Positions 1 to 11,722 of a DNA stretch of 64,000 nt are shown one piece after another. Made by a program: the position numbers and the translations under genes. The stretch's first letter is position 1. Each line of letters begins with the position of its first letter. The stretch comes from Atrina japonica. Taxonomy: Eukaryota; Mollusca; Bivalvia; Pterioida; Pinnidae. Below the pieces are notes generated by a model. That model was not told the origin of the DNA and searched no databases. It worked only from the letters and a program-made list of their open reading frames with translations. The DNA lies in assembly GCA_030159075.1 (NCBI GenBank), contig BROG01000406.1:260001-324000 (forward strand). Direction: 5' to 3'.

Positions 1-124
1 TACAACATTAACATAAATGAAGTAAGTACTGTGATTTCTATCTTTCTTTCTGTCTATTTGGATTACTCATGTAACATAAAATTCTAAATTGTTATTTTAA
101 AGATGTTTAACAAACAAACAAACA

Positions 125-200
125 TGGAGAAAGTTTGGACAAACCTGTACCTTGGGTAAATCCAGAGATGGATGTCATAGAAGCAGATCACTCCTAAATT
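125..200 (-). mobile_element. Degenerate PLE 3'-tail fragment
   Basis: It reads, on the minus strand, like the shared retroelement tail: tggacaaac..., aaatccagag and tgg blocks occur in the same order and spacing as in better copies (for example 11595-11722). It is heavily decayed and short. Confidence 0.35.
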
Positions 201-395
201 AGGCGATTAAGGTATTGTCTTCATTTAGAAATTTTTCCACCAATTTAAAACTGTTCTAACACTGTAAGCTTCAATAAATTTATTCTAAAGCATCTTTAAA
301 AGGACCATTTCCCAGTTAGTTTTGGATTTTCGTTAATTATCACTTTCACCAATTTTCATAATGCATTGGAAGGAGATGCATCTGAATAATAAAAA

Positions 396-520
396 GTACA
401 GATACCAAAGTATACCGTCAAGTTTCCCAGGAAGCAACATAGAAATCTGGTGAACATGGAAAAACACCCGGACTTGCCGAGGATCCAGAGTTGGGATCGA
501 GTACAATGGAGAAGTCATTG
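396..520 (-). mobile_element. PLE 3'-tail fragment
   Basis: It contains the diagnostic minus-strand series: GATACCAAAGTATA, CCAGGA, AAATCTGGTGAACATGG, ATCCAGAG, GGGATC and CAATGGAGAAGT. This is the non-coding 3' end of the retroelement family repeated throughout the window. Confidence 0.65.
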
Positions 521-639
521 TATATTGGTTTTGCTTGTTTGCTTTTACAAATAAACACGACTGGTGAAGGCCGGTTATACGGCCGAATATTTTGTATAAA
601 GTGTTAATAGATATTTTATTTTACAATTATACAAATGGG

Positions 640-1300
640 ACACTTTATATCACATATACCAAAGAAATAATATTCAGTACACAAATCTTGTAAACGTTTG
701 GCAAACACGAACCTTTTGAAATCCAGAGGAATGATCAGGTGCCATGGAGAAGTAAGCATCCCTTGTTGACTAGTCACACCCGCTGCGGGTGCAAAGTTAA
801 ATTTAAAAAAGGAAATAAGCGAGGAATAAATTCTTGTCAAAATTAATACATAGTAACTGCAAACAAGGACATCATTGTGACTGTAAAAGTTGCGGAACGT
901 TGACTTCAAACACGGTGCCTCTGTATGTTCATATGTTTAATATACTATGACATACCGGATAATATGCAAGATATAAACACCATATATTTAAATGTGAAAA
1001 TGGTAGAGTCGAAATCGTCGCGTTTCTGTCTGTGTCTATAGTAAGTAAAATGTCCGAGTTGAAAGCGTGTGTGGTTGATTTTGTTGCACCTTAAACTATT
1101 AATTGTCATTATTAATTGACAAAATGTCGTCGATATATCTAAATATCAAATTAAAGATAACCGCTAGCTTTTTCTTCTCTTTAATACAGAGGCTTCTGGA
1201 TGAATTCTGCTAAAAAATGAATAAAGTAACAGGTAAGCCAATGAATAGACATCTTTTAATTAGTTCCCATGGGAACAATGACGATTATTCCATGAAAAAG
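640..1300 (-). mobile_element. PLE retroelement, 5'-truncated copy with RT motif
   Basis: Read on the minus strand it contains, in order, a CCATGGGAAC block corresponding to RT motif PMGTN, then FNLIFRYIDDILSINNDN (YIDD at 1126-1137), and the non-coding tail ending near 640. The catalytic YIDD is preserved, but frameshifts and stops break the frame, so it is a pseudogene. Its truncated end faces the opposite-strand copy at 1490-2297 across about 190 bp. The RT family is assigned from motif resemblance to bivalve Penelope-like reverse transcriptases. Confidence 0.7.
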
Positions 1301-1489
1301 TTATTCATCGTTTTTTATATGGCATATTTATCAACACCGCGGTCACAGATAATATAAACACCTTCAGTTAATTTCCTATTCAACAGTATCAGAATGTGTA
1401 TGCAGTCCTTGATTTTGCATTTTGGGGATGCAATTATTGTTTTATCACATATAATTGTCTTGTTTTTTACGGAGCTACAGACTTGGCAT

Positions 1490-2297
1490 GTGGTTTATGA
1501 ATTCCTGACAATATATTTGTATTGTTTGGGGACCAGGTCTTTTAGCGAATCGTCGGCATTTCAAATAGAATCAATTTTGCCAACTTTTTAAGAATCCTTT
1601 GTTTAAAAGAAGAAAAATCTAGCGATGGGTTTCAATTTATATAATACATATCGACGACATTTTGTCAATTAATAATGACAATTGTCATACATATGTCAAT
1701 GCGATATATATCCTAACGAACTAGAAATTAAAGACACTTTAGAATCACCCACACATGCTTCCTACTTGAACATATTACTTACTACTGACACAGACGGGAA
1801 AATTAACGACCAGACATTACGACAAACGCGACGATTTCGGCTTTCCAATTTTCAATTTACCACATTTAAGTACAATGTAATCATATCCTGCTATCACCTG
1901 CATATTGTATTGATTAATAATCATAAATTATCCGATATGACAGCGCGTGTTCAACATATGAACATTTCATATACAAAGGCAAAGTACTTATTGTAACAGT
2001 GATATCGTGAATCGTGTTTGTTGTCAACGATACTATGTTTCAGTTACTGGAATGTTGAATTACCTGTTTGATACCGGCTGTTGAGTCGTCTGTACCAAGT
2101 GTGACGAAGATTTATTTCTAATTTATTTAATTTGAATTTGGTTGTGGACTCGCGGCGTGTGTGAGCGGTCAGCGGGGAATTATTACTCTTCCATGGCACC
2201 TTATCCACCCTCTAGGTTTACAGAGGTCTGTGTTTGTCAAATGTTCACAAATTTATATATCATCTCTTAAACATAAATACCTTGATAACTGTGATTA
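1490..2297 (+). mobile_element. PLE retroelement, 5'-truncated copy
   Basis: It starts within the RT core (EFL...NIF-like block) and runs through HIDDILSINND (1647-1658, Tyr of YIDD changed to His), the LEIKDT.ES.THASYL block (ORF 1682-1996 in part), the TFR/CDRYN region and the non-coding tail (TCGCGG...CTCTTCCATGGCACC...AGAGGTCTGTGTTTGTC). Several frameshifts are present. It is a second copy in the opposite direction to 640-1300. Confidence 0.7.
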
Positions 2298-3046
2298 TAT
2301 AATTTGATAGAGCTTTATGTATATGAATATTTGGATTCATGTTTTCAATTAAAATGTGTGATACTTCCTAACAATGTCTACATAAACACTCTTTTGATAA
2401 ATATGAAAATACAAAAGGTACCAATGTGTCAGAGGTAATTTCGTAATTCGTAGCGGAATACATGCATTGATATTTTTATACATATGATTGATATGCAGAA
2501 GTGATTTTTTATTTTTTTCATTTCATTTTAGATTTCCTCAACAGTAATCTAACATAACGAGAACTACATGTAACAAAAGATATAACCTTGTTTTTTCATA
2601 GCTGAAATTTACAAACACCTTCACATGCTTTTGGTTTTGTACCCCGTTGGGATCCCCGGTGTCTATATGAAATAAAACAATATATTTAAGAAGGAAATAA
2701 CCTTTTAAGGGATATCTTTCGCATGTCATCGGTCTCTTAACTGCGTTTGAAATACTTTTATCCAATTAGTGATATCGACAGATTTAAATGCAAGGTAAAT
2801 TAAAGATTACATTTTCCTTGATTCTGCTGGTGCGCTAGAATAACAAACGTGCGATTAGTGACGATAAAAGCGAATATCCGTAGAAATAAATTCAATTAAG
2901 AACAGCACGTGTTTATGTGGTATTGAAAAAGTGAACCAATGAAATGAGAGTCCAAAAATGTTGTATCTGTTATACCGAATCTGAGAAGCGTTGATCAAGA
3001 AAAAGTATTACAAAAGACCTAAAAATGAATAAGATAAAAATAATAT

Positions 3047-3047
<1 letters not shown>
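2298..3047. other. AT-rich stretch, no recognised feature
   Basis: No coding signal, splice-linked frame or repeat matching other parts of the window was seen. Open frames here are short and of low complexity. Confidence 0.5.
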
Positions 3048-3092
<45 letters not shown>

Positions 3093-3101
3093 TATAGATA
3101 T

Positions 3102-3156
<55 letters not shown>
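3048..3156. repeat. (TAGA)n microsatellite
   Basis: About 109 bp of TAGA units with two TATA interruptions near 3091-3100. Confidence 0.97.
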
Positions 3157-3702
3157 TTATTTATCTGTTATACACCCGACCCTGGCAAAAATTACCTTTG
3201 GAATATTATAAGATTTGGATTTTATAAAAGTTTAGAATTAAAATAAGTTTCACTGTTCATTATCTCTTTAATTAATTCTAAAGATCAGTTGTTAGAATGG
3301 TTTTGAGGTGTTTAATATGTCAAAAGTCTGATTTTCAAAAAATGCATTTATAAATTAAATAATTCTAAATTCTATATATTTCGAATAAGGTGACCATAAA
3401 AAATGAATTACGAAAATGAAAAGTAAAGGCTTGTATTCCTGTTTTTTGTAATACAATTAGTTTACAATGGTGATTTGTTGAAATGATCAAATCACCTTAC
3501 CAGTCTTTGAATAACTTTGAAATTGCATTTACATATATGAATCCCAGTTTAAAACAGAGTAAAATAGAAACTCTGTAGCAGTTATTTTCAGAGTTTCCCA
3601 AACATATTTCACATAGTAATTAGGATCATTTGCAACAGTAATTTAGTAAAATTTCTATTTCGGCCGGGTATATCCTTAGACCCCAACTTCTCATGGTGAG
3701 GT
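3157..3702. other. AT-rich stretch, no recognised feature
   Basis: Nothing recognisable. It ends at the left target-site duplication of the SINE at 3713. Confidence 0.45.
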
Positions 3703-3712
3703 ACAATTACAT

Positions 3713-3937
3713 CGCGGCCTCCGTGGTTATAGCATCACGCTTTGAACCATGAAGTCTCTGACTTCTGGTCAACGTATGTTCAAGTCCCAACAGAAGTATA
3801 TTTTTGTGAGAAAGTTTGCTTGTGTATTTGCTGAAGACCTCTCTGCGGGTTGCTCCTCCACTAATAAATACTGGCCGCCACCATATAACTGAAAAATTGT
3901 TGAGTGTGTCATAAAACAAAAAAAAAAAATCTATCAA
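3713..3937 (+). mobile_element. tRNA-derived SINE, full length, with oligo-A tail
   Basis: The 5' end is tRNA-like (GCGGCCTCCGTGG...TTATAGCAT for the A-box region, GTTCAAGTCCC for the B box). The body has the shared TTTTTGTGAGAAAGTTTGC block, and the 3' end has CCGCCACCATATAACTGAAA, GTTGAGTGTG and TAAAAC, followed by (A)12. A flanking direct repeat, ACAATTACAT (3703-3712) versus ACAATTATAT (3938-3947), is a probable target-site duplication. The family resembles molluscan V-SINE/RUDI-type elements; the name is an inference. Confidence 0.8.
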
Positions 3938-3947
3938 ACAATTATAT

Positions 3948-4660
3948 AATGTCACATACATTAACATGCCATACTCTATTCTGTTAACAAATGCAATGAT
4001 TTGATTAAACAATCGGATCAACATAAGTGACATATCAATTTATTTGATAAATCATGTAAATTCAATATGGCATACTCACTCTCTGGATTGTGTTGATCAC
4101 GTGACTCTGTAGAAATTGATCAAATACTTCGTTTCTCATGTTATCGTACTTCTTTGATGTTTATATTTTACATTAGACTTTTGTTGTCACGTGGATCAAA
4201 GTCAAAGCATAACTGTATTTCTACACAGAAACATAATTCAAGACGAGGAACAAAATGTTATTAAATTATCCTATTCTATTAATTTCAATCAATAAAAATT
4301 TATCATTGAAACTCAGTATTCTGTATCCGATAAATATATGCCAGTGTTCTTAACATAGAAACTGAAATTTAAGATTTTCACACAGTGCCTTACTTTGAAA
4401 ACATTCTCAAGTTTTGAAAAAAAGGTAAGAAAACATATTGTAACTGTATGACTTATTTGGAATTAGTGATATTACATGAATGGTTGGAATTTCAATATTT
4501 TATTTAATTTCAAAGTATAGCTGAGTTGACGCTGAGTGGACAAATGTAGAGAATAATTGTACAAATTAGGTTAAGGTTACATTGTTCGTTTTGTATATGA
4601 TAAAAGTATGTATTCCATTATAAAAAGGCGTTTTATTGACACAAGTAAACATGTCTTAAT
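3948..4660. other. AT-rich stretch, no recognised feature
   Basis: No gene, repeat family member or structured element was recognised. Confidence 0.45.
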
Positions 4661-4787
4661 GTATTGACTGTGGGCTCGCGGCAGCTCATGTTTACTCCTC
4701 CAGCTCACGTAATTCCCGCTCTGGATTTCCAGAGGTCCGTGTTTGTCCAATGTTCTCCAGATTTGTATATTGTCTCCTGGGAATACT
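4661..4787 (+). mobile_element. PLE 3'-tail fragment
   Basis: It shows the plus-strand tail series GACTGTGGGCTCGCGGC, TTTACTCCTCC, TCTGGATTTCCAGAGGTCC and GTGTTTGTCCAATG, then CTGG. It abuts the TTAA-ended element at 4787, which seems to have inserted into or beside it. Confidence 0.7.
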
Positions 4788-5139
4788 TAAAAGGGCAGAA
4801 GGTGGGTTCTTTAAAAGTCTTTTTGTTCTTTATAGTACTCTGTTTGATATACAATAAAAAGAGTTACACAGATATAAAAATTCTCTTTTTCCTATATATT
4901 CTGTAGAAATTACGTGAGAAGAACAGGTCTGGCATTTTTTCAATAGCATTTGATTGACTCAACCTTATTTTTTGTATATGAATAACAGACTTAACTTGAT
5001 TTTTTTTACAAATATATAGGAATGTAAGCTTTATATGTTTGTTTATAGCTCTTATTTGTTATTGTACATGAAATAAAGAAGTAAAAGTAGAAAAAAAATC
5101 TAAATGATTTTGTCGGAAATACAGCTATTGACCCTTTAA
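4787..5139 (+). mobile_element. TTAA-ended non-autonomous DNA element, copy 1
   Basis: It is homologous along its length to 14310-14653 and 54711-55071: shared blocks include TGAGAA, TTTGGCA-like, GATTGACTCAACCTTA, TTTGTATATG, GTTTATAGCTCTTATTTG and TTATTGTACAT. The ends are TTAA-AGGG-like inverted repeats, and the right end on the other strand reads TTAAAGGGTCAATAGCTGTA. It has no coding capacity. Confidence 0.65.
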
Positions 5140-5691
5140 AATAATACCTTGGTATCTGTGATGGTATATTCAGTAAGTAACAGCAACAAGGGACAACACT
5201 TGCAGCCTTTTGATAATAATTCTGGTATTCAAAATTTTATACAGATCTATTGACTATTATATAAGAAATCAATTGCTAAATTCATAATTTTAGCCATGAT
5301 TGAAAGGCTGACCGGGGAAGATATATCAGACCAAGACATGATGGACAGGCACGTAACTTATGTAACAGCATCAGTGTCCATATCATAACGACGTAAGCAA
5401 GCCTGTATCTACATACTAATACACAGTCTAAATTGAAATAATACCCGTTTACATTCGTCCCTTCAAAGATAAAATGACACTTCTTAATGGTAATATGCAG
5501 TTTTATCATAACACTTTATAAATTATCAAACAACTTTCAGTTTATTACTACACTAAATACAATTTGATATGTGTTTATTAATTTCCTCTTCCTAATAATA
5601 TTATTTCCCTCACGTTTCATCGTACAAGTTTTACTTCATTTCTACATTTTGTATACTGTTGTTCCTACCAAAATGGAATATTATCTCTTTA
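5140..5691. other. Stretch with no recognised feature
   Basis: No recognised gene or repeat. The 75-codon minus frame 5282-5509 has no family resemblance that I know. Confidence 0.4.
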
Positions 5692-6270
5692 TCAGTGATA
5701 TAATGGCGTGAAATTGATATCTAACGTATGACTGTAGATTTCAATGCATTTCTACACAAGTGATATCATGGTGTAAAATTGATATTTTACGTGTGACTTT
5801 ACATTTCAATGCATTTCTACACCAGTGATATCATGGTGTAAAATTGATATCTTACGTGTGACTGTACATGTTAATGCATTTCTACACCAGTGATATCATG
5901 GTGTAAAATTGATATCTTGCGTGTGACTGTACATGTTAATGCATTTCTACACCAGTGATATCATGGTGTAAAATTGATATCTTGCGTGTGACTGTACATG
6001 TTAATGCATTTCTACACCAGTGATATCATGGTGTAAAATTGATATCTTGCGTGTGACTGTACATGTTAATGCATTTCTACAAGTGATATCATGGTGTTGC
6101 ATTTCTACAACAGTGATATCATGGTGTAAAATTGATATCTTACGTGTGACTGTACATTTTAATGCATTTCTACACCAGTGATATCATGGCGTGAAATTGA
6201 TATCTTACGTGTGACTGTACAACTGTTATTGCATCTTTTCACCAGTCATATCTTGGTGTAATTATCTTAT
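5692..6270. repeat. 65-bp minisatellite, about 9 units
   Basis: The unit reads roughly TGCATTTCTACACCAGTGAT, ATCATGGTGTAAAATTGATA, TCTTGCGTGTGACTGTACAT, GTTAA (65 bp in total). Central copies from about 5820 to 6080 are nearly identical. One unit (6068-6095) is truncated to about 28 bp, and the outer units are diverged. Each unit contains two GATATC sites. Confidence 0.95.
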
Positions 6271-6289
6271 GATATGTCGTATAATAATA

Positions 6290-6421
6290 TATAATTATTG
6301 ACTTTAGTTGAGGGTGACATGAGGATTTATCGACCCAAAGACTAAGCGAAGCCGAGGTCAATATCATGTTTCTTTGGACTGACAAATCCTTGTGCCACCT
6401 GAAACTAAATACAGTAATTGT
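6290..6421. repeat. Imperfect inverted repeat (MITE-like)
   Basis: The left arm about 6291-6342 (ATTATTGACTTTAGTTGAGG ... GACCCAAAGA) pairs with the right arm about 6370-6420 (TCTTTGG ... GCCACCTGAAACTAAAT ... CAGTAATT), with several mismatches and a spacer of about 27 bp carrying AAGCGAAGCCGAGG. Confidence 0.6.
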
Positions 6422-6830
6422 TTTATTATTAATTCGAATGATTACGGGGCTCTCTTCCAGACAACGCCTCTAGTGGGCTTGACACGTTATGTATAAAAAA
6501 GATCCTTCAGCTGCCCTGCTAAACAGGTGACGTTCAATATATGATTCTGCGGAGTGTGGATTTCCGTTTCAAATTTGAGGATAAATCGAGGAAAACTGAA
6601 TGTTCGAAAAAAGAAAGGAAATATATCGAACATATACTGCAAATGAATGATAGGTTTACAGTTGTAATTTAAAGATAAATCAAAACTTTCTTTTACCAGT
6701 AATTTAAAACACCTCGAGTGTTGCGAAGTTGTCAATGCACCGTCACAAAATTCTGACGTAAAATACTATGACGTCACAGTCTGATATTTCATCCGGTTGA
6801 AGAATTCTGATTGTGTTTGCATTTATGCGT

Positions 6831-6880
6831 TAATGTAGTGATCGAAGTGGGCGAAATATAGCGACGGGATTATTCGGGTT
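6831..6880 (+). repeat. Dispersed repeat fragment (mate at 61893-61942)
   Basis: TAATGTAGTGATCGAAGTG, then GAAATATA.CGA..GGATTATTCGGGTTA, is shared in the same orientation with 61893-61942. The rest of 6422-7300 shows nothing I recognise. Confidence 0.6.
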
Positions 6881-7307
6881 ATTTTATTATATTGTTCATG
6901 CATTTGATTCATCCAATCATATACACTTACACAAATCTAAAAAGAATGGAAGAACGAGAGGGCGGCATAACAGTCCACGGCCCTCTGGACTACCGAATGA
7001 ATGCAAATAACACTTCTACGATTAATATTCGGATTTATCAATACAAATTGCCATAGTTACAGCCAATCAACTGACGGAAAATACACGAGTCCTATTGTAA
7101 AGGACATTATCAACGCAAAGAATATGAACTAGAAAATTGCATGATAATATATCAAATTTACAATTTACATTATCATAAGTAAAACAGGCAATGTGTTGAA
7201 TTCCTTGCCTTATGTCTAAGCAACAAGCAATACTATACAAATACAGATGATTCCACACGTTATACCTAAACTAGCAAATTATACTATCAACAGTAAAATG
7301 TCAAAGT

Positions 7308-7906
7308 ATGAGCTACCATATTCATATTGGATACCCAAACTTCATGAATCCCATATAAGCAGATGTACACAGCAGGATCCAGTAAATATTCTATCAAACC
7401 TTAAATTTACTCCTTACAAAATACTGACAGCCGCTAAGGAGAAACTTCAGCAATAGTGTACAGTTGCTTATTCCAGAAGCGGTGTAAATCAGATGTGGAA
7501 ACTTAAAAATTCTAAACAACTTTTAGAAAATTTGAAGGCACATAATTTTCTCGAATTCACAGTATAAAAATACGACTTCTCTACTCATTACACAACAATT
7601 CCACATAAAATATTAAAAGATAGACTTTTAAGCATCATAGACAACTGGTTTTTTTTCAGTATAGCTGGTACCCGAAAATTTAAATATCTAATGATTGGTT
7701 ATCATGAAACTTATTTTGTCCGACATCACTCTGATTCTACACATAAATACACTGAAGTTGATATAAAAAGATGCGGCAATTTCTAATATACAATATATTT
7801 ATAATGTTCGGAAATGTCGGCATTCCTATTGGAACCATTTGTGTCCCTTTATTGGCTGACTTGTTCCTTTATTCATACGAAGCAAACTTCATTAGAAACT
7901 GCTGAA
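7308..7906 (+). mobile_element. PLE RT fragment, plus strand
   Basis: Conceptual translation with stops and shifts gives ELPYSYWIPKLHES, CTVAYSRSGVNQMW, KNSKQLLENLKAH, YDFSTHYTTIPHK and IGYHETYFVRHHSDSTHKYT, ending at the poly-A (Lys-codon) run at 7910-7925. These are the N-terminal finger/palm blocks of the same RT family. It is immediately followed by an opposite-strand copy of the overlapping RT region. Confidence 0.75.
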
Positions 7907-7921
7907 TCAAAAAAAAAAAAA

Positions 7922-8647
7922 AAAGAATATCTAAGTATGAAGCGTGTGTGCTTGATTCTGTTGTATCTTTAATTTCTAGTTCGCTGGGATATAACGCATT
8001 GACATATGTATGAAAATTGTCATTATTAATTGACAAAACGTAGTCGATATATCTAAATGTCAAATTAAAAGACACCGCTAACTTTTTTTTCTTTTGATCC
8101 AGCAGTTTCTGAATGAAGTTTGCTTCGTATGAATAAAGGAACAGGTCGGCCAATAAAGGAGCACAATTGGTTCCCATAGGAATGCTAACATTTTGTTGAA
8201 AGACCACGTCTCCGAACATTACAAATATATTGTCTATTAGAAATTCCAGCATGTTTTGTATATCAACTTCAGTGTATTTATGTGCAGAATCAGAGTGGTG
8301 TTGACGAAATAAGTATCCTGATAGCCAATCACTAGATATTTAAATTTTTGGGTATCACCTTTAGTGAAATAACAGTTGTCTATGATGCTGAAAAGTCTTT
8401 CTTTTAATTTTTGATGTGGAATAGTAGTGAAAAGAGTAGAGAAATTTTGATACTGTGAATTCGAGAAAAATTGTGTGCCTTCAAATTTTATAAAAGCTGT
8501 TTAGAATTTTTAAGTATCCACATCTGATTTACACCGCTTCTGGAATAAGCAATTGTATTGTATTGTTGTTTCTCCTTAACGGCTGTCAATATCTTGGTAA
8601 CGAGTAAAGATAAAGGTTTGGTAGAACATTTGCTGGATCCTGCTATG
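7922..8647 (-). pseudogene. PLE reverse-transcriptase core, inverted segment
   Basis: The best-preserved RT frame in the window is on the minus strand, 7922-8252. It has a PMGTNCAPLLADLFLYSYEA block (RT motif with PMG...A), then FNLTFRYIDYVLSINND. The catalytic YIDD is mutated to YIDY at 8040-8051, so the enzyme would be dead even if expressed. Upstream (8253-8647 on +) are further RT blocks in other frames, down to the AGCAGGATCC block at the 8640s. The resemblance is to Penelope-like element reverse transcriptases of bivalves; no endonuclease domain is visible. Confidence 0.8.
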
Positions 8648-8650
8648 TCT

Positions 8651-9848
<1,198 letters not shown>

Positions 9849-10831
9849 GACAGTTGAATATGTATGTCAAATTATTAAATTAATTCCTAAAGATGTGAAA
9901 GTGTTACACTGAATACTTAAAGATGTCAAAGTATTAGATTTCATACCTAAGCAAGCAAAATCTTTTAACAGGAAAAACAATGATGGGTGTGGAAACTTTA
10001 AAGCACACTAAAGTTATATATTGGTTTTACATAGAATATGAAAGTAGTCTAATGATATTTTTTAATAATAAATAAATCATATCTTCCGCTGTACCTACAC
10101 AAATATAGTAATTATCACCTATCAACCTGCCAATCACGTATTTCTCATGCAAATGTTTGAAATATGCACAAATTAAAGGGGTCGATTCACATAGTGTGGT
10201 GTAGTTTATTTTTCATCGTTTCATAAAAGATTGGAAACTTTACGATTAGTTCCATGACCACTCACCGACAACGTTTATGTTCGTTTCATAAAGCAAGTCG
10301 GAATTCTTACGACTACCGATTATTTAGTATGTAGAATATAATACGAAAATTAAAAAAAACAATTTTATTGTTCAACAAATAGAAAAGGTGGAATGAATAG
10401 TAGGAGAGTCAAAATGATGATTGTCATGTGGAGTAAAGGCAAGATCAGAACCAGAACCTTATCTTGAAATATCTCGGAACACAATGTGTTTGTTACGTTA
10501 TACATTCCCTAATTTACACAATCAAAGGGAGGTAAGTTGTTTGTCTGTATTGGAAGACGCTAGGTCCCCTACCAATTTTATTTTCCTCTAGCTCATCAAA
10601 CAAAGTAATTTAGTCTGTCATTTCAAACGTCTTTTCAAAATATTTCACGTGATATTGACGAAAACAAAAAGAATCAGGATCTTCGACTTCCTAGAGCCAG
10701 TCGAAAATTTTTCGTGAATCGGAAACGTTTATTAAACGGACAGCGATAGTATTACTGGATTTACGACTTTCCCCCCGTTTTATGACATTTGATGAAACGA
10801 TGTCCTAATTACCATGTATCGCAAAATAGTT
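9849..10831. other. AT-rich stretch, no recognised feature
   Basis: Nothing recognised apart from short internal similarities around 9890-9950 (AAAGATGT.AAAGT repeated twice). Confidence 0.4.
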
Positions 10832-10915
10832 CAAGTTCCAGCAGGACTCGAACCAGCGCTGACTAGAGGTGAAAAACGTGCTGTCAAGTTATCAACTGTC
10901 AAGTTCACAGGACAA
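10832..10915 (-). mobile_element. SINE relic (tRNA-like part only)
   Basis: On the minus strand there is a B box GGTTCGAGTCC followed by TGCTGGAACTTG, as in the other SINE copies (compare 32558-32819). The body and 3' part are missing. Confidence 0.55.
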
Positions 10916-11280
10916 TATGGAATAATTATGTAATATCTAAAATAAAAATATGAATAGTTCAAACTCTTTTGATAGGAAATTACCAATATGGACGTGGTAA
11001 CATTAGAGTACATAATTGTACAATAGTTTTATAAACGCAACATGATGCACACAAAATAAGCATGAAGAGCTTATGTCTATTATGACAAACTGGAATAAGG
11101 TTTCAGTATTTTTGACTACGATTGTTTAATAATGAATAATGTTTTGTTTACAGTTATAACTACACAAAGCAGAGAACTACAACTACAAATAAATATCACC
11201 TTTTGAACACCTACATGTATTTCTCATGCACATGCTTGGAAGTATATGTTAAAGTGTGTGGTTTACTTTTTGTTTGTTTT

Positions 11281-11450
11281 TGTGTTTTACGGCGACTAGG
11301 TTACAATGTACCGGGGTAGATCACCAGCCTTGGCAAATTTTCTAACAAAATCGACTTGGGTTACAGCGGGGCATGAACTTGCGCTGACAAAAGGAAGTTG
11401 ACGTTATGAATTAAAGTCTGATGCTCTATATCTACTCGGCAACCCCTGTA
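11281..11450 (-). mobile_element. SINE relic
   Basis: On the minus strand: GGGGTTGCCGAGTAGATATAG (A-box region), GTCAGCGCAAGTTCATGCCCC (B-box region), TGTTAGAAAATTTGCCA, CCGGTACATTGTAACC and CGTAAAACAC. All are in the order seen in the better copies, but diverged, and the CCACCATATAACTG block is deleted. Confidence 0.65.
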
Positions 11451-11594
11451 TTTTTCGGAAACTTAATATCATTTGTACAAATTGGATAGCTGCATATCTC
11501 CATAGCGAATTAAACAATCTAAATGGTGAAATATTTTTGATTCGACATTTTTCTGAACGTGTTTATAGAAGAAACTCACTAAGTCTCTAAGATA

Positions 11595-11722
11595 CAAATA
11601 TACCAAAGTATCAATACTTAGAATGTTCGGGATACATATACAAATCTGGTGAACATTGGACAAACACGGACCTCTGGAAATCCAGAGGTTGGATCAGGTG
11701 ACATGGAGGAGTAAACCTTCAG
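11595..11722 (-). mobile_element. PLE 3'-tail fragment
   Basis: Minus-strand tail: ATACCAAAGTAT, GGGATACATATACAAATCTG, AACATTGGACAAACACGGAC, CTCTGGAAATCCAGAGG, GGATCAGGTGACATGGAGGA. Confidence 0.75.
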
